A DNA stretch of 64,000 nt from Syntrophaceticus sp050949745 (GCA_050949745.1 JBMNGF010000020.1:1-64000), one strand, 5' to 3'; counted from the first letter of the stretch, positions 15,064 through 25,553 are shown. The notes: a model not told the origin generated them from the sequence alone. Program-made: numbers and translations.

Positions 15064-17163
15064 ATGAATCTAAATCAAATTGTCAGTTTTATATGGGGAA
15101 TAGCTGATGACTGTTTAAGAGATGTTTATGTGCGAGGAAAATACAGAGATGTTATTTTACCGATGACAGTCATCCGCAGACTTGATGCAGTGCTTGAAGA
15201 AACAAAAGAAGAAGTGCTTGCTATGAAGAAAACGCTGGACGAAGCAGGAATATTAGAGCAGACAAGTGCCTTATGCAATGCAGCCGGAGAAGCCTTTTAT
15301 AATTGTTCTCCTTTTATATTGAAAGATTTAAGGTCGAGGGCAAAGGCGCAGCAACTCAAGGCAGATTTTATTGCCTACCTGGACGGTTTTTCACCTAATG
15401 TGCAGGAGATACTTGAGAAGTTCAAGTTTAGAAATCAAATTGATACGATGACCGATGCAGGTATCCTTGGTGCTGTTATCGAAAAGTTTGTTGATCCCAG
15501 ATTCAACCTAAGCCCAAAACCGGTATTAGATGATAAAGGAGAAGTGGTTCTCCCCGGACTTGATAACCATACCATGGGCGTTATCTTTGAAGAACTGATT
15601 CGGAGGTTTAATGAAGAAAATAATGAGGAAGCCGGAGAACACTTTACACCGAGAGATGTTATTGAACTTATGGCTGACCTTATTTTCATGCCGATTAAAG
15701 ATAAGATAACAGACAGCACATACCTTTGCTATGACGGAGCATGTGGCACAGGTGGAATGCTGACTATCGCTGATGAAAGGCTAAAAGCGCTGGCAAAAGA
15801 AAACAACAAGAATGTTTCTATTCATCTATTTGGTCAAGAGATCAACCCTGAGACATATGCAATTGCAAAAGCGGATCTATTATTAAAAGGTGATGGAAAA
15901 GCCGCCGATAACATTGTGTATGGTTCTACACTATCCAATGATGGCCATGCCACAACAGAATTTGACTTCATGCTGAGCAACCCGCCTTACGGAAAATCGT
16001 GGAAAATAGATGCAGAACGTTTAGGGGGAAAGAAGGATATTACTGACCCTCGCTTTGTTCTCAATTTTGCAGGAGATCCCGAATTCAATATGATCCCACG
16101 GGTGAGCGACGGCCAAATGCTTTTCTTAGCCAATAACATTTCTAAGATGAAACACAACACAGAGCTTGGAAGTAGAATCGCAGAAGTTCATAATGGCTCA
16201 TCCTTATTTACTGGAGATGCAGGCCAGGGTGAAAGCAACTTCAGACGCTATATGATCGAAAGTGACTATCTGGAAGCAATCATTGCCTTACCTGAAAACA
16301 TGTTTTACAACACGGGAATTGCTACCTATATTTGGGTGCTCACTAATCGAAAGGAAAACAGACGCAAAGGAAAAGTTCAGCTTATTGATGCAACTAACTT
16401 AAAGTCTCCCTTGAGGAAAAATCTGGGGGAAAAAAACTGCCAGTTAACAGAAGATATCAGACAGCAGGTTATGGAACTTTATCTGAATTTTGAAGAGAAT
16501 GAGTACTCTAAGATATTTGATAACCAAGAGTTCGGTTATTGGAAGATTACAGTAGAGCGTCCTCTAAGACGAAAAGCTGAAGTGAACAGAGAGAAAATAG
16601 ATGAGTTTAAACAGATAGCAGAAGAAGCTAAAGACAACATCGCATTGGAGTTAGTTCAAGAGGTTTATCAAGAGAATAAAAAAGAATTTTATGATACATA
16701 CATGGAATTTGAAGAAAAAGTAGCCAAAGCAGCAAAGAAAAAAGGCCAAAAATTCCCGGCAAAGAGAAAGCGCTTGATTGCCGAACACTTTGCTGTAAAG
16801 GACGAAAATGCAATGCCTGAAATCAAGAAAGAAATCAAAAAAGGAATAGAAGATCCATTCTATGGGAGTTTTTTGGTTAACGACAAGATTGTCGAATACG
16901 AAGTGGATACAGAACTGCGGGATACAGAGCAGATTCCTCTTGGATATCCAGGGGGTATCGAAGGATTTTTTAAAGAAGAAGTGCTGCCTTACACCCCGGA
17001 TGCCTGGATAGATGACAGCAAAACACAGATAGGCTATGAAATCAGCTTTACAAAGTATTTCTATAAGCCAGTGAAGCTAAGAAGTATTGAGGAGATCGTG
17101 GCGGATATTGAAGCCATTGAAGAGGAAACTGACGGGTTATTGAATGAGATCATAGGGGGTTAA
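15064..17163 (+). CDS. hsdM: Type I restriction-modification system, methyltransferase subunit
   Basis: 699 residues. An HsdM N-terminal helical domain (NQIVSFIWGIADDCLRDVY... MTVIRRLDAVLEE) precedes the N6-adenine methyltransferase domain with the SAM motif YDGACGTGG (residues 223-231) and the catalytic NPPY at residues 306-309. HFTPRDVIELMADLIF is the usual link between them. The C-terminus has a long lysine-rich extension (KAAKKKGQKFPAKRKR) followed by the DTEQIPLGYPGGIEGFF element typical of the longer HsdM class. It methylates adenine at the site chosen by HsdS and forms the core of the M2S1R2 complex. hsdS follows after 4 bases. Confidence 0.95.
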   Translation: MNLNQIVSFIWGIADDCLRDVYVRGKYRDVILPMTVIRRLDAVLEETKEEVLAMKKTLDEAGILEQTSALCNAAGEAFYNCSPFILKDLRSRAKAQQLKADFIAYLDGFSPNVQEILEKFKFRNQIDTMTDAGILGAVIEKFVDPRFNLSPKPVLDDKGEVVLPGLDNHTMGVIFEELIRRFNEENNEEAGEHFTPRDVIELMADLIFMPIKDKITDSTYLCYDGACGTGGMLTIADERLKALAKENNKNVSIHLFGQEINPETYAIAKADLLLKGDGKAADNIVYGSTLSNDGHATTEFDFMLSNPPYGKSWKIDAERLGGKKDITDPRFVLNFAGDPEFNMIPRVSDGQMLFLANNISKMKHNTELGSRIAEVHNGSSLFTGDAGQGESNFRRYMIESDYLEAIIALPENMFYNTGIATYIWVLTNRKENRRKGKVQLIDATNLKSPLRKNLGEKNCQLTEDIRQQVMELYLNFEENEYSKIFDNQEFGYWKITVERPLRRKAEVNREKIDEFKQIAEEAKDNIALELVQEVYQENKKEFYDTYMEFEEKVAKAAKKKGQKFPAKRKRLIAEHFAVKDENAMPEIKKEIKKGIEDPFYGSFLVNDKIVEYEVDTELRDTEQIPLGYPGGIEGFFKEEVLPYTPDAWIDDSKTQIGYEISFTKYFYKPVKLRSIEEIVADIEAIEEETDGLLNEIIGG

Positions 17164-17167
17164 ATAT

Positions 17168-18567
17168 GTGGCAAAATTAATGCCTTATGAGGAATATAAA
17201 AAAACCGGATTAGATTGGATTGATGAAATACCAACACACTGGAAAATAAAACATACTAGATATTTATGGAAAGAACGAAAAGAAACCAATTATGTAGAAG
17301 AACAATTGCTATCAGTAACAATAAACAAAGGTATTGTTTCCCAATCAGAATTATTAAGTACAACGGCGAAGAAAGATTCATCCAATTTAGACAAGACAAA
17401 ATATAAGCTCGTTTTGCAGAACGATATAGCGTATAACAAAATGCGTATGTGGCAAGGGGCTGTAGGCGTATCAAAATTTAGAGGAATTGTAAGTCCAGCA
17501 TATATTGTATTAAAGCCAATTAAAGAAATTAATCACCATTATTATCACTACTTGCTTAGGACACCTAATTATATTGGCGAGTCATACAGATTTTCTTATG
17601 GAATTTGCGATGACCAATTAAGTTTAAGATATGAGGATTTCAAGGGGATGTCGATAATAGTTCCCCCAAAAGAAGAACAAGATCAAATAGCTAAATTTCT
17701 AGATAATCGCCTTTCTAAAATAAATCGATTTATAAAAGCAAAAAAGAGGCAAATAGAGTTTCTCAAAGAACTAAAACAAGCCATTATCAATCAAGCTGTA
17801 ACAAAAGGCATTGATCCGAATGTACCAATGAAAGATAGTGGTGTGGAGTGGATTGGGAAGATACCGGAACATTGGGAAGTTACGCAAGTAGGGAAAGTTT
17901 ATGATATTTTATTAGGCAAAATGCTACAACCAAATAAAGAAAATAATGGCGATACATTACAAAAATATATCTGTGCACTAAACGTTTTTTGGGATAAAAT
18001 TGCTTTACATAATATAAAAAAAATGTGGTTTTCGCCATCAGAGATAAAAAAGTACAAACTTAAAAAAGGAGACTTGATTGTTGTTGAAGGTGGGGATGTT
18101 GCAGTAAGTCATATTTGGGATGGATCTATAGATAACTGTTTTATACAAAATGCGGTACACAGAGTTAGGGAAAAAAAATTAGCTAAAAATGAGTTTTTAT
18201 ATTATTGGTTGTATAGCCTTAAAAAGCAAGGATACATTGATCTTATTTGTAATAAAGCAACCTTTGCCCATTTTACAGAAAAGAAGTTTTCAAGATTATT
18301 TTTACTTTTGCCTCCCATTAATGAGCAAGTAGAAATAATTAATTATCTAGATAATCGACGCTTTCGGTTAAAGATAAATCGATTTACTAAAAGCAAAAAA
18401 GAAACAAATAGAGCCTCGTCAAAGAATACCGCACCAGCCTTATTTCAGCAGTAGTAACAGGCAAGGTAGATGTCCGACATATACCTGTAGAAGATACAGA
18501 TGAGTTCATTGAGGATATGGATGAAGAGGAAATCGGGGAGGGGGATAAGGAGGTGTTAACATGCTGA
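17168..18567 (+). pseudogene. hsdS: Type I specificity subunit with two 1-base shifts near its 3' end
   Basis: GTG 17168 follows AGGGGG by 8 bases. The first frame (428 codons to 18454) has two target-recognition domains, each introduced by the same phrase (DWIDEIPTHW near residue 19; GVEWIGKIPEHW near 225) and each closed by a conserved helix with IAKFLDNRLSKINRFIKAKK or IINYLDNRRFRLKINRFTKSKK. The normal HsdS ending is present downstream in another frame: KEYRTSLISAVVTGKVDVR, an acidic tail, then TGA at 18565. An extra A near 18407 and an extra C near 18414 restore it, so 0 to +2. Both recognition domains are intact; only the last 50 residues are affected. It could be a sequencing error or a real inactivation or phase change. 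Confidence 0.8.
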
Positions 18568-21524
18568 CCAACACAAAAGAAGCCGGCTTGGAAAATTTAA
18601 TTATCAACCACCTTATAAAGTATAACGGTTACGAACAAGGCTTTAATGATGACTATAACCGTGACTATGCCATCGATGAAGTACGCCTTCTCAGGTTTCT
18701 TAAAAGTACACAGCCTAAAGAAGTTGAGAAACTGGGAATACTCCATAGCGACCATAAGAAGAACAAGTTTTTTAACCGCCTGCAAGGTGAGATTGCAAAA
18801 CGCGGTGTGATAGATGTTTTGAGAAAAGGGATCAATGTTTATCCGGCAAATCTCATTATGTTCTATATGACCCCCACCGAGTTGAACTATAAAGCAAAAA
18901 CGATGTTTAATAAAAACATTTTCAGCGTTACGAGACAGCTGATGTATTCCAAGGATAACACGCAATTAGCCTTGGATTTTGTTATCTTTATCAATGGGCT
19001 GCCTGTGATCACCTGTGAGCTGAAAAACCGATTAACAAAACAAAGTGTCGATGATGCAGTTCAGCAGTATAAACTCGACCGCGACCCAAGAGAGCTCTTA
19101 TTCCAGTTTAAGCGCTGTATGGTGCACTTTGCTGTGGATGATAATGAAGTGAAGTTCTGCACGAAGCTGGATGGTAAGAAATCATGGTTTTTACCCTTTA
19201 ATAAAGGGTTTAACGGTGGTGCCGGCAACCCACCTAATCCAAACGGACTAAAGACCGACTATCTATGGAAAAATATCTTCAGAAAAAAAGAGCTTGCTAA
19301 CATTATTGAAAACTATGCCCAGGTCATTGTAGAAGTAGATGAGCAGACAAAGAAAAAGAGCTATAAGCAAATCTTCCCACGCTACCATCAGTTATCTGTG
19401 GTGAAAGCACTGCTTGCAGATGCCAAAGAAAAAGGCCCTGGACAGAAGTATCTTATCCAACACAGTGCTGGAAGTGGAAAGTCCAATTCCATCGCCTGGA
19501 CGGCACATCAGCTGGTTGGCCTCGAAAAGAACGGGAAGAGCGTTTTTGATTCAATCATCGTAGTCACCGATAGAATTAACCTGGATAAACAGATTAAAAA
19601 TACCATCAAGCAGTTTATGCAGGTGTCCAGCACAGTTGGCCATGCGGAAAGCTCAGATGATTTGAGGAAATTGATCACTCAGGGCAAGAAAATCATCGTT
19701 ACAACTGTTCATAAGTTCCCTTACATTTTGGATGAGATCGGTACATCTCATAGGGGGAACACCTTTGCTATTCTTATTGACGAGGCCCACTCCAGTCAAA
19801 GTGGCAGTATGTCCGCAAAGATGAACATTGCACTGTCAGGGGAATATGAAGGTGACGAGGAAGAAACGATAGAAGATAAGATTATCAAGCTCATGGAAGG
19901 CAGAAAAATGCTGAAGAATGCAAGCTATTTTGCATTTACAGCTACACCTAAAAATAAAACGCTGGAAATGTTCGGTGTGCCTGTGCCAAAGGATCATAAA
20001 GTAATGCATAAGCCATTTCATATATATACGATGAAACAGGCCATTGAGGAAGGCTTTATTCTTGATGTGCTTAAATATTATACACCGATCAAGAGTTACT
20101 ATCGCCTTGCTAAGACCATTGAAGATGATCCGATGTTTGATAAGAAGAAGGCCCAGAAAAAACTGCGTAAATATGTTGAATCAAATGTGTATGCTATTGA
20201 GCAAAAGGCTGAAATAATGGTCAAGCATTTCCATGAGCAGGTGATTGCAAGGGGCAAAATTGGTGGAAAAGCAAGAGCTATGGTTGTTACCAGCAGTATT
20301 GAACGGGCTATTGAGTATTACTACGCCATCGAGAAATGCTTAAAACAAAGAAAGAGCCAGTACAGAGCCATCGTTGCTTTTTCAGGTGAGAAAGAATATC
20401 AAGGGGAAATGCTCACAGAAGCTGCTATTAACGGTTTTCCCAGCGCAAAGATAGAAAGTGAATTTAAAAAAGATCCATACCGTTTCTTAGTAGTAGCGGA
20501 TAAATTTCAAACAGGTTATGATGAGCCGCTCCTGCATACCATGTATGTTGATAAAGTATTAAATGGAGTGAAAGCAGTTCAAACTCTATCCAGACTAAAC
20601 AGGGCTTATCCAGGGAAGAAAGATGTATTTGTGTTGGATTTTGCTAATGATACGGATACAATCAAAGATTCTTTTGAGGCGTATTACATGACTACAGTGC
20701 TTTCTGAGGAAACAGATCCGAATAAACTATATGATATGGTCAGTGAAATGGAACAACATCAGGTATATACGGATCACCACGTGGATACCATTGTTGAACT
20801 TTATCTAAAGGCTGCTGAAAGAGATCGCCTTGACCCAATACTTGATGTTTGTGCAAATAATTATAGAGAGCTTGACGAAGATGAACAGGTAAGCTTCAAA
20901 GGAAATGCAAAGGCATTTGTAAGAACTTATGGATTTTTGGGAGCCATTTTACCTTATGGGAATGTGGAGTGGGAAAAGCTGTCGCTGTTCCTGAGCTTGC
21001 TTATTCCAAAGCTGCCGTCTCCCAAAGAAGATGACCTATCGAAAGGTATTTTGGAAGCCGTTGACTTAGACAGTTATCGTGCAGAGATCAAGCAAACGAT
21101 GTCTGTTGTATTAGAAGATGAAGCTGAATATGTTGTTGAGCCATCTCCAACAGGTTCCGGTGGTGGAAGACCGGAAGCCGAAATGGACTTATTAAGCAGC
21201 ATCCTTGAGAGCTTTCATGATATGTGGGGCAATATCGATTGGCAGGACCAAGACCAGGTGATAAAGCACATCGCTACAATTCCAGCAGCAGTTTCCAAGG
21301 ATACCGCCTACCAAAACGCTATGAAAAACTCAGATAAGCAAAATGCACGGCTGGAAGGTGAGCGTGCACTGGATAAAGCTGTTATGAACATGATGAAGGA
21401 TAATATGGAGCTGTTCAAGCAGTACACTGATAATCCTTCCTTCAAAAAATGGCTTGCTGATATGGTTTTCGGCGTAACTTATAATGTAGAAGGCAAGCCG
21501 TTTGATGGTGAGATGAGATTATGA
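18561..21524 (+). CDS. hsdR: Type I restriction endonuclease, R subunit
   Basis: 987 residues. The N-terminal nuclease part has LALDFVIFINGLPVITCELKNR, carrying the D...E-x-K cleavage motif, followed by the SF2 translocase: Walker A HSAGSGKSN at residues 301-309, DEAH box at residue 407 (IDEAHSSQ), FTATPKNKTL, and helicase motifs DKFQTGYDEP and TLSRLNRAYPGK. This is the HSDR/EcoR124-like architecture. The end is a helical domain that docks on the methylase. The ATG overlaps the restored hsdS frame by 7 bases. The operon order M-S-R is complete. Confidence 0.95.
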   Translation: MLTNTKEAGLENLIINHLIKYNGYEQGFNDDYNRDYAIDEVRLLRFLKSTQPKEVEKLGILHSDHKKNKFFNRLQGEIAKRGVIDVLRKGINVYPANLIMFYMTPTELNYKAKTMFNKNIFSVTRQLMYSKDNTQLALDFVIFINGLPVITCELKNRLTKQSVDDAVQQYKLDRDPRELLFQFKRCMVHFAVDDNEVKFCTKLDGKKSWFLPFNKGFNGGAGNPPNPNGLKTDYLWKNIFRKKELANIIENYAQVIVEVDEQTKKKSYKQIFPRYHQLSVVKALLADAKEKGPGQKYLIQHSAGSGKSNSIAWTAHQLVGLEKNGKSVFDSIIVVTDRINLDKQIKNTIKQFMQVSSTVGHAESSDDLRKLITQGKKIIVTTVHKFPYILDEIGTSHRGNTFAILIDEAHSSQSGSMSAKMNIALSGEYEGDEEETIEDKIIKLMEGRKMLKNASYFAFTATPKNKTLEMFGVPVPKDHKVMHKPFHIYTMKQAIEEGFILDVLKYYTPIKSYYRLAKTIEDDPMFDKKKAQKKLRKYVESNVYAIEQKAEIMVKHFHEQVIARGKIGGKARAMVVTSSIERAIEYYYAIEKCLKQRKSQYRAIVAFSGEKEYQGEMLTEAAINGFPSAKIESEFKKDPYRFLVVADKFQTGYDEPLLHTMYVDKVLNGVKAVQTLSRLNRAYPGKKDVFVLDFANDTDTIKDSFEAYYMTTVLSEETDPNKLYDMVSEMEQHQVYTDHHVDTIVELYLKAAERDRLDPILDVCANNYRELDEDEQVSFKGNAKAFVRTYGFLGAILPYGNVEWEKLSLFLSLLIPKLPSPKEDDLSKGILEAVDLDSYRAEIKQTMSVVLEDEAEYVVEPSPTGSGGGRPEAEMDLLSSILESFHDMWGNIDWQDQDQVIKHIATIPAAVSKDTAYQNAMKNSDKQNARLEGERALDKAVMNMMKDNMELFKQYTDNPSFKKWLADMVFGVTYNVEGKPFDGEMRL

Positions 21525-22078
21525 TCAAGCGATCATTGGGCGATGTGTCTATTCTTGAGCCACTATATTCCACCCGTTTTCCACTTTTTCTGACCCAGCA
21601 GGGACTGTGTACAGAATTATGGAGGGTGCTTTTGCAAAGTATGCCTCCTTTTGCAGACCGCCGGAGCCGGTGAGTATTTTTCCTGCATTTTTAGTTTGAT
21701 CAGCATTTCCAGCATCCAACCGGTTTACCAGGTGTATGTTTGTTGTACCTTAAGTGTCTAGTACAGCTCGTACTGCTTTACTGCTTTAAATATTTCTCAG
21801 TCTGCGTGTAGACAGTAAAAACAATCATTCACTCAAGGAACGACAGTTCATAAGCTGCCGGTAGTCCACAAAATATTGTGCTTTTCCGTCCGAAATCCGC
21901 AATGATGTTCCAAATAACTCTTTGCTTCTTTCTTTGATACGCCCATCCTTTTGGTAGCGCATGATCAGCCTTTAATTTAAAGCTTAAGGCCGGCTATCGT
22001 TCTAAGAGTCATTTTAACCCATACAATTTATTAAATGGTAGATGGGGATAGAGTCTTTTATTAAAAGAGGTTGAAAAG
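21525..22078. other. Intergenic stretch after hsdR, with a possible coding relic
   Basis: About 550 bases. On the minus strand an open frame of 45 codons runs from ATG 21962 to TGA at 21825 (MRYQKDGRIKERSKELFG... ending MNCRSLSE) and has a coding look, but I do not recognise it; it may be a fragment of a larger gene displaced with the island. A small hairpin-rich stretch at 21615-21680 has no clear T run. No tRNA or repeat is visible. Confidence 0.35.
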
Positions 22079-23434
22079 ATGGCTGGGTTTTCTGATCTAA
22101 TCGATCTGGTGAACGGTTTTATTTGGGGACCATGGATATTGGTTCTCTTTATTGGCACAGGGCTTTTATTGAGTTTGCGGCTTCGTTTTATACAGTTTCC
22201 TGCACTGCCCTATGCCCTTAGACTTGCTTTTTCTCCTGTGCAGCGGGATCGCAGCTCTAAAGGGGATATATCACACTTCCAGGCTTTGATGACTGCTCTG
22301 GCTGCCACGATGGGAATAGGTAGCATGGTGGGTGTTGCTACTGCTGTGGTACTGGGTGGTCCAGGTTCTATTTTTTGGATGTGGATCTCTGCTCTTCTAG
22401 GTATGGCTACTAAGTACTCTGAGGCGGTATTAGCAGTTAAGTATCGTGTTATTGATGAAAATGGTGAAATGGCTGGGGGGCCTATGTATTACATCAAAGG
22501 TGGTATGGGCTGCAGATGGCTGGCCTGGTTGTTCGCCTTTTGTGGGGCAATGGCGGCATTTGGTATCGGCAATATGGTTCAGGTCAACGCTATAGCTGGC
22601 AATGTACATAATGTCTTTGGTGTGCCCAACTGGATCACCGGGGTCGTTGTGGCTATTTTAACTGCGATGGTGATCATGGGGGGGATCAAGAGTATTGGTA
22701 AAGCTACAGGAGTACTGGTGCCCTTTATGGCTCTATCTTATATATCTATAGGGCTGCTGATCATCATTAATAACTACCATCTGCTTCCCCAAGTATTAAA
22801 GCTTATCTTTACTGAGGCTTTTAGCGCAAAAGCGGGTTTTGGTGCTCTGATCGGTACAACGATCCGTTATGGCATCTCCAGGGGCGTGTTTTCCAATGAG
22901 GCAGGCCTTGGTTCTGCTCCGATTGCTGCAGCTGCGGCAAAAACTGACCATCCCTGCCGACAGGCATTGGTATCTATGACCGGTACTTTTCTGGATACAA
23001 TTGTTGTCTGTTCGGTGACTGGAATTGTATTGGTTATGGCAGGTCTTTATCCTGACTTTTCCGAAGCCACAGCAGTTATATTAACCAGCTGTTCTTTTGA
23101 TTTTTTTCTCCCAGGCATAGGTAGTCATGTTGTTACAATAGGGATGATCCTATTTGCGTATTCCACAGTTCTCGGTTGGTTCTATTATGGTGAAAAATGT
23201 TTTTATTATCTGACAGGTTTCAGGGGTATCAGAACTTACAGATTTGTCTATTGTTGTATGGTTCTGGTCGGAGCGGTCCTGAATATAGGAATTGTCTGGG
23301 ATATAGCAGATATATTTAACGGGGCGATGGCTGTGCCGAATTTAATCGCCTTGCTTGCTCTATCAGGGCTTGTAGTAAAAGAGACGAAGGATTTCCGTAA
23401 AATCTGTGCTGCAGAGAAAGGAAAGCGTATCTAA
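22079..23434 (+). CDS. Sodium:alanine (AGCS family) symporter
   Basis: 451 residues with about ten hydrophobic segments. AGCS signatures are clear: NGFIWGPWILVLFIGTGLLL at the N-terminus, the family motif GGPGSIFWMWISALLGMATKY, EMAGGPMYYIKGGMG, and SRGVFSNEAGLGSAPIAAAAAKTDHP. It imports alanine or glycine with sodium. AAGAGGTTGAAAAG precedes the ATG. The gene ends about 100 bases before the ferredoxin gene and may be cotranscribed with it. Confidence 0.95.
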   Translation: MAGFSDLIDLVNGFIWGPWILVLFIGTGLLLSLRLRFIQFPALPYALRLAFSPVQRDRSSKGDISHFQALMTALAATMGIGSMVGVATAVVLGGPGSIFWMWISALLGMATKYSEAVLAVKYRVIDENGEMAGGPMYYIKGGMGCRWLAWLFAFCGAMAAFGIGNMVQVNAIAGNVHNVFGVPNWITGVVVAILTAMVIMGGIKSIGKATGVLVPFMALSYISIGLLIIINNYHLLPQVLKLIFTEAFSAKAGFGALIGTTIRYGISRGVFSNEAGLGSAPIAAAAAKTDHPCRQALVSMTGTFLDTIVVCSVTGIVLVMAGLYPDFSEATAVILTSCSFDFFLPGIGSHVVTIGMILFAYSTVLGWFYYGEKCFYYLTGFRGIRTYRFVYCCMVLVGAVLNIGIVWDIADIFNGAMAVPNLIALLALSGLVVKETKDFRKICAAEKGKRI

Positions 23435-23530
23435 ACAAAGTTATTCAGAAGAGCAGGATTTAATGGCTGGTTGGCGAAATAAAAATAAGGGAGAAGTTTT
23501 AGTTTATAGAAAGGGAGGTGTATCTAGGGG

Positions 23531-23761
23531 ATGGCCGAAGAAAAGAAGAAAAAGAAGTTTTCGTTTAAAATTTTACAGGAACTGTGTATGGATTGCGCTT
23601 CTTGTTGGTATGAATGTGAGTATGAGGGTGGCAGTGGAGCTATAGGAGTGGTATATAATGGTGTTTCATCTTTTGTAATTGATGATGATACCTGTATAGC
23701 CTGTGGGCGTTGCTTCAGGGCTTGCCCGGTGGATGCAATAGAGCGGACAAGAAACGCATAA
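23531..23761 (+). CDS. Small 2[4Fe-4S] ferredoxin-like protein
   Basis: 76 residues from ATG 23531, 10 bases after GGAGGTG. Two cysteine clusters are present: C-x2-C-x2-C-x3-C (CMDCASCWYEC) and C-x2-C-x2-C-x3-CP (CIACGRCFRACP). The first lacks the usual proline after the fourth cysteine and is followed by an acidic stretch, so it is a divergent ferredoxin. The lysine-rich start (EEKKKKKFSFK) is unusual. It is an electron carrier of unknown partner. A terminator follows within 35 bases. Confidence 0.85.
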   Translation: MAEEKKKKKFSFKILQELCMDCASCWYECEYEGGSGAIGVVYNGVSSFVIDDDTCIACGRCFRACPVDAIERTRNA

Positions 23762-23793
23762 AGGGGCCTGATACCTTTTAGTATTCATAATAT

Positions 23794-23823
23794 TCCCCAT
23801 TTATATAGAATGGGGATTTTTTT
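23794..23823 (+). terminator. Intrinsic terminator after the ferredoxin gene
   Basis: TCCCCAT (23794-23800) pairs with ATGGGGA (23810-23816), followed by seven T. Confidence 0.85.
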
Positions 23824-23867
23824 CTATAAATTAATCGCTGTGATATACTTGTAATGAGGTGACTGAT

Positions 23868-24941
23868 ATGGCTCTAACCTGTGGAATTATTGGGTTACCC
23901 CTTGTTGGGAAAACAACATTATTCAACTTGTTAACAAAAGGTGAGGAAGAAACAGCTAATTACAGTGGGAGTACCAAAACAAATGTCCGCACTGCTGCGA
24001 TCCCCGATCGGCGGCTGGATTTTCTGGCGGACATTTATGATCCTAAAAAAGTTGTACCAGCAGTGCTTGAGGTCACAGATGTACCTGGTCTAAACCGAGG
24101 AACTGGGGCGTCTTTTCTGGCTGCTGTGCGTGAGGTAGATGCGCTGATTCACGTTGTGCGGGCCTTTAAGAGTGAAGATGTTCCTCATATTGATGGAAAC
24201 TTGAACCCGTTGCGTGACCTGGAAAATATTAATGCAGAACTGTTTATGGCTGACTTGCAGATGGTTGAGACAAGGCTGGAGCGTATCGCTGCAGGTAAGA
24301 AGATTAAAGGGGAAACCCTTGTTGAGCAAAGGGCACTCCAGCAATGCCAGGAGGTTCTGAATGATGAAAGGCCACTTTCTGAGGCAGGTCTTACTGATGA
24401 AGAGTGGCAGGCTGTTCACTCATTAGGTTTCTTGACCACAAAACCGATGATTATTGTGGTTAATATAGATGAGGATGATCTGCATGAGGGTCGTTTTGAT
24501 GGAGAGGATAGTGTTACTGCTTATGCTCAGGAGAAAGGCATCCCGGTGCTTGCTATTTGCTTGAAGTTAGAGGCTGAAATAGCACGACTGGAACCAGCTG
24601 AAAGAGAGTTATTCCTAGAGGAGATGGAGATTAAAGAGCCTGGAATCGAGAGAGTTGCTAGGGCTATCTATAAACATCTAGGATTGATTTCATTTTTGAC
24701 TGTAGGTGCTGATGAGGTAAGAGCCTGGACGATCAATGAGGGAACTAAGGCACGAGAAGCGGCAGGAAAGGTTCATACAGATATAGAGCGAGGATTTATA
24801 CGTGCTGAGGTTGTAAAGTATGATGATATGGAAGAACTGGGGGATATGGTAAAGATCAAGGAAAAAGGCCTGGCTCGTTTGGAAGGAAAGGACTACATTG
24901 TCCAGGATGGTGACATCATTGACTTCCGCTTTAATATATAA
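23868..24941 (+). CDS. ychF: YchF/OLA1-type redox-regulated ATPase
   Basis: 357 residues from ATG 23868 (GAGG 8 bases upstream; the in-frame GTG 23859 overlaps that site). G1 is GLPLVGKTTLF, G3 is VTDVPGL, and the G4 region (IIVVNIDEDDL) departs from NKxD, which is why the family prefers ATP. The C-terminus is a TGS domain (FLTVGADEVRAWTINEGTKA ... YIVQDGDIIDFRFNI). YchF binds ribosomes and moderates stress responses. It differs from the housekeeping ychF of some bacteria in lacking a conserved neighbour pth; here it stands alone. Confidence 0.9.
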   Translation: MALTCGIIGLPLVGKTTLFNLLTKGEEETANYSGSTKTNVRTAAIPDRRLDFLADIYDPKKVVPAVLEVTDVPGLNRGTGASFLAAVREVDALIHVVRAFKSEDVPHIDGNLNPLRDLENINAELFMADLQMVETRLERIAAGKKIKGETLVEQRALQQCQEVLNDERPLSEAGLTDEEWQAVHSLGFLTTKPMIIVVNIDEDDLHEGRFDGEDSVTAYAQEKGIPVLAICLKLEAEIARLEPAERELFLEEMEIKEPGIERVARAIYKHLGLISFLTVGADEVRAWTINEGTKAREAAGKVHTDIERGFIRAEVVKYDDMEELGDMVKIKEKGLARLEGKDYIVQDGDIIDFRFNI

Positions 24942-25121
24942 ATGCATTGGGGGCCTCTGGCGGGATGTGGGGTTCTAGATCGATGGATAGTTCTTGCCGC
25001 ATAGGTTCGCTGTGATGTTTTCTCTGATCACCCTGATAGGAGAGAATCAAGGTTCCTACCGTATTTAGGTGTGCTGTGGTTTAGTTTGTTTACTGGTTTT
25101 TGTTGTGTTAAGGTGTGAGGA

Positions 25122-25523
25122 ATGAGGAAACTAGGTGAGAATGTGGTATTGGGTATCGGTATCGATATTATTGAGATTGCTAGGGTAGAAAGGGCACTTG
25201 AGAGGCGTCGGAGTTTGTTGGAGCGCCTGTTTACACCATCGGAGATAGCTTACTGCCTGGGTCGGGGACGGCCGGGAGCATCTTTTGCTGCCCGTTTTGC
25301 GGCAAAGGAGGCTGTGCGCAAAGCCTGTAGTTCGGCGATTCCAAATGAGATTATACCCTGGTTGGATGTGGAAATCGATATGGGTAAGGGACACCCTATG
25401 GTCAATTTCCTGGGAAGCACTGCACAGAAAGTTGCTGAAAACGGGATACTGGATGTTTTTCTTAGCCTGAGTCACAGTAAGGAGTATGCCTGTGCTGCAG
25501 TGGTATTGTCAGGAGACATATAA
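25122..25523 (+). CDS. acpS: Holo-[acyl-carrier-protein] synthase
   Basis: 133 residues from ATG 25122; GTG 25143 is an alternative that would give the typical start VLGIGIDIIEI. The signature GIGIDIIEIARVERAL holds the Mg-binding aspartate, and FAARFAAKEAVRKA holds the conserved glutamate and lysine; SLSHSKEYACAAVVL is the family end. AcpS transfers 4'-phosphopantetheine from CoA to acyl carrier protein. It opens the conserved Firmicutes run acpS-nnrD-alr-tsaE-tsaB-rimI-tsaD. Confidence 0.95.
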   Translation: MRKLGENVVLGIGIDIIEIARVERALERRRSLLERLFTPSEIAYCLGRGRPGASFAARFAAKEAVRKACSSAIPNEIIPWLDVEIDMGKGHPMVNFLGSTAQKVAENGILDVFLSLSHSKEYACAAVVLSGDI

Positions 25524-25553
25524 GGTCTGATTAATAAAAAGAAGGTGGTTTTC

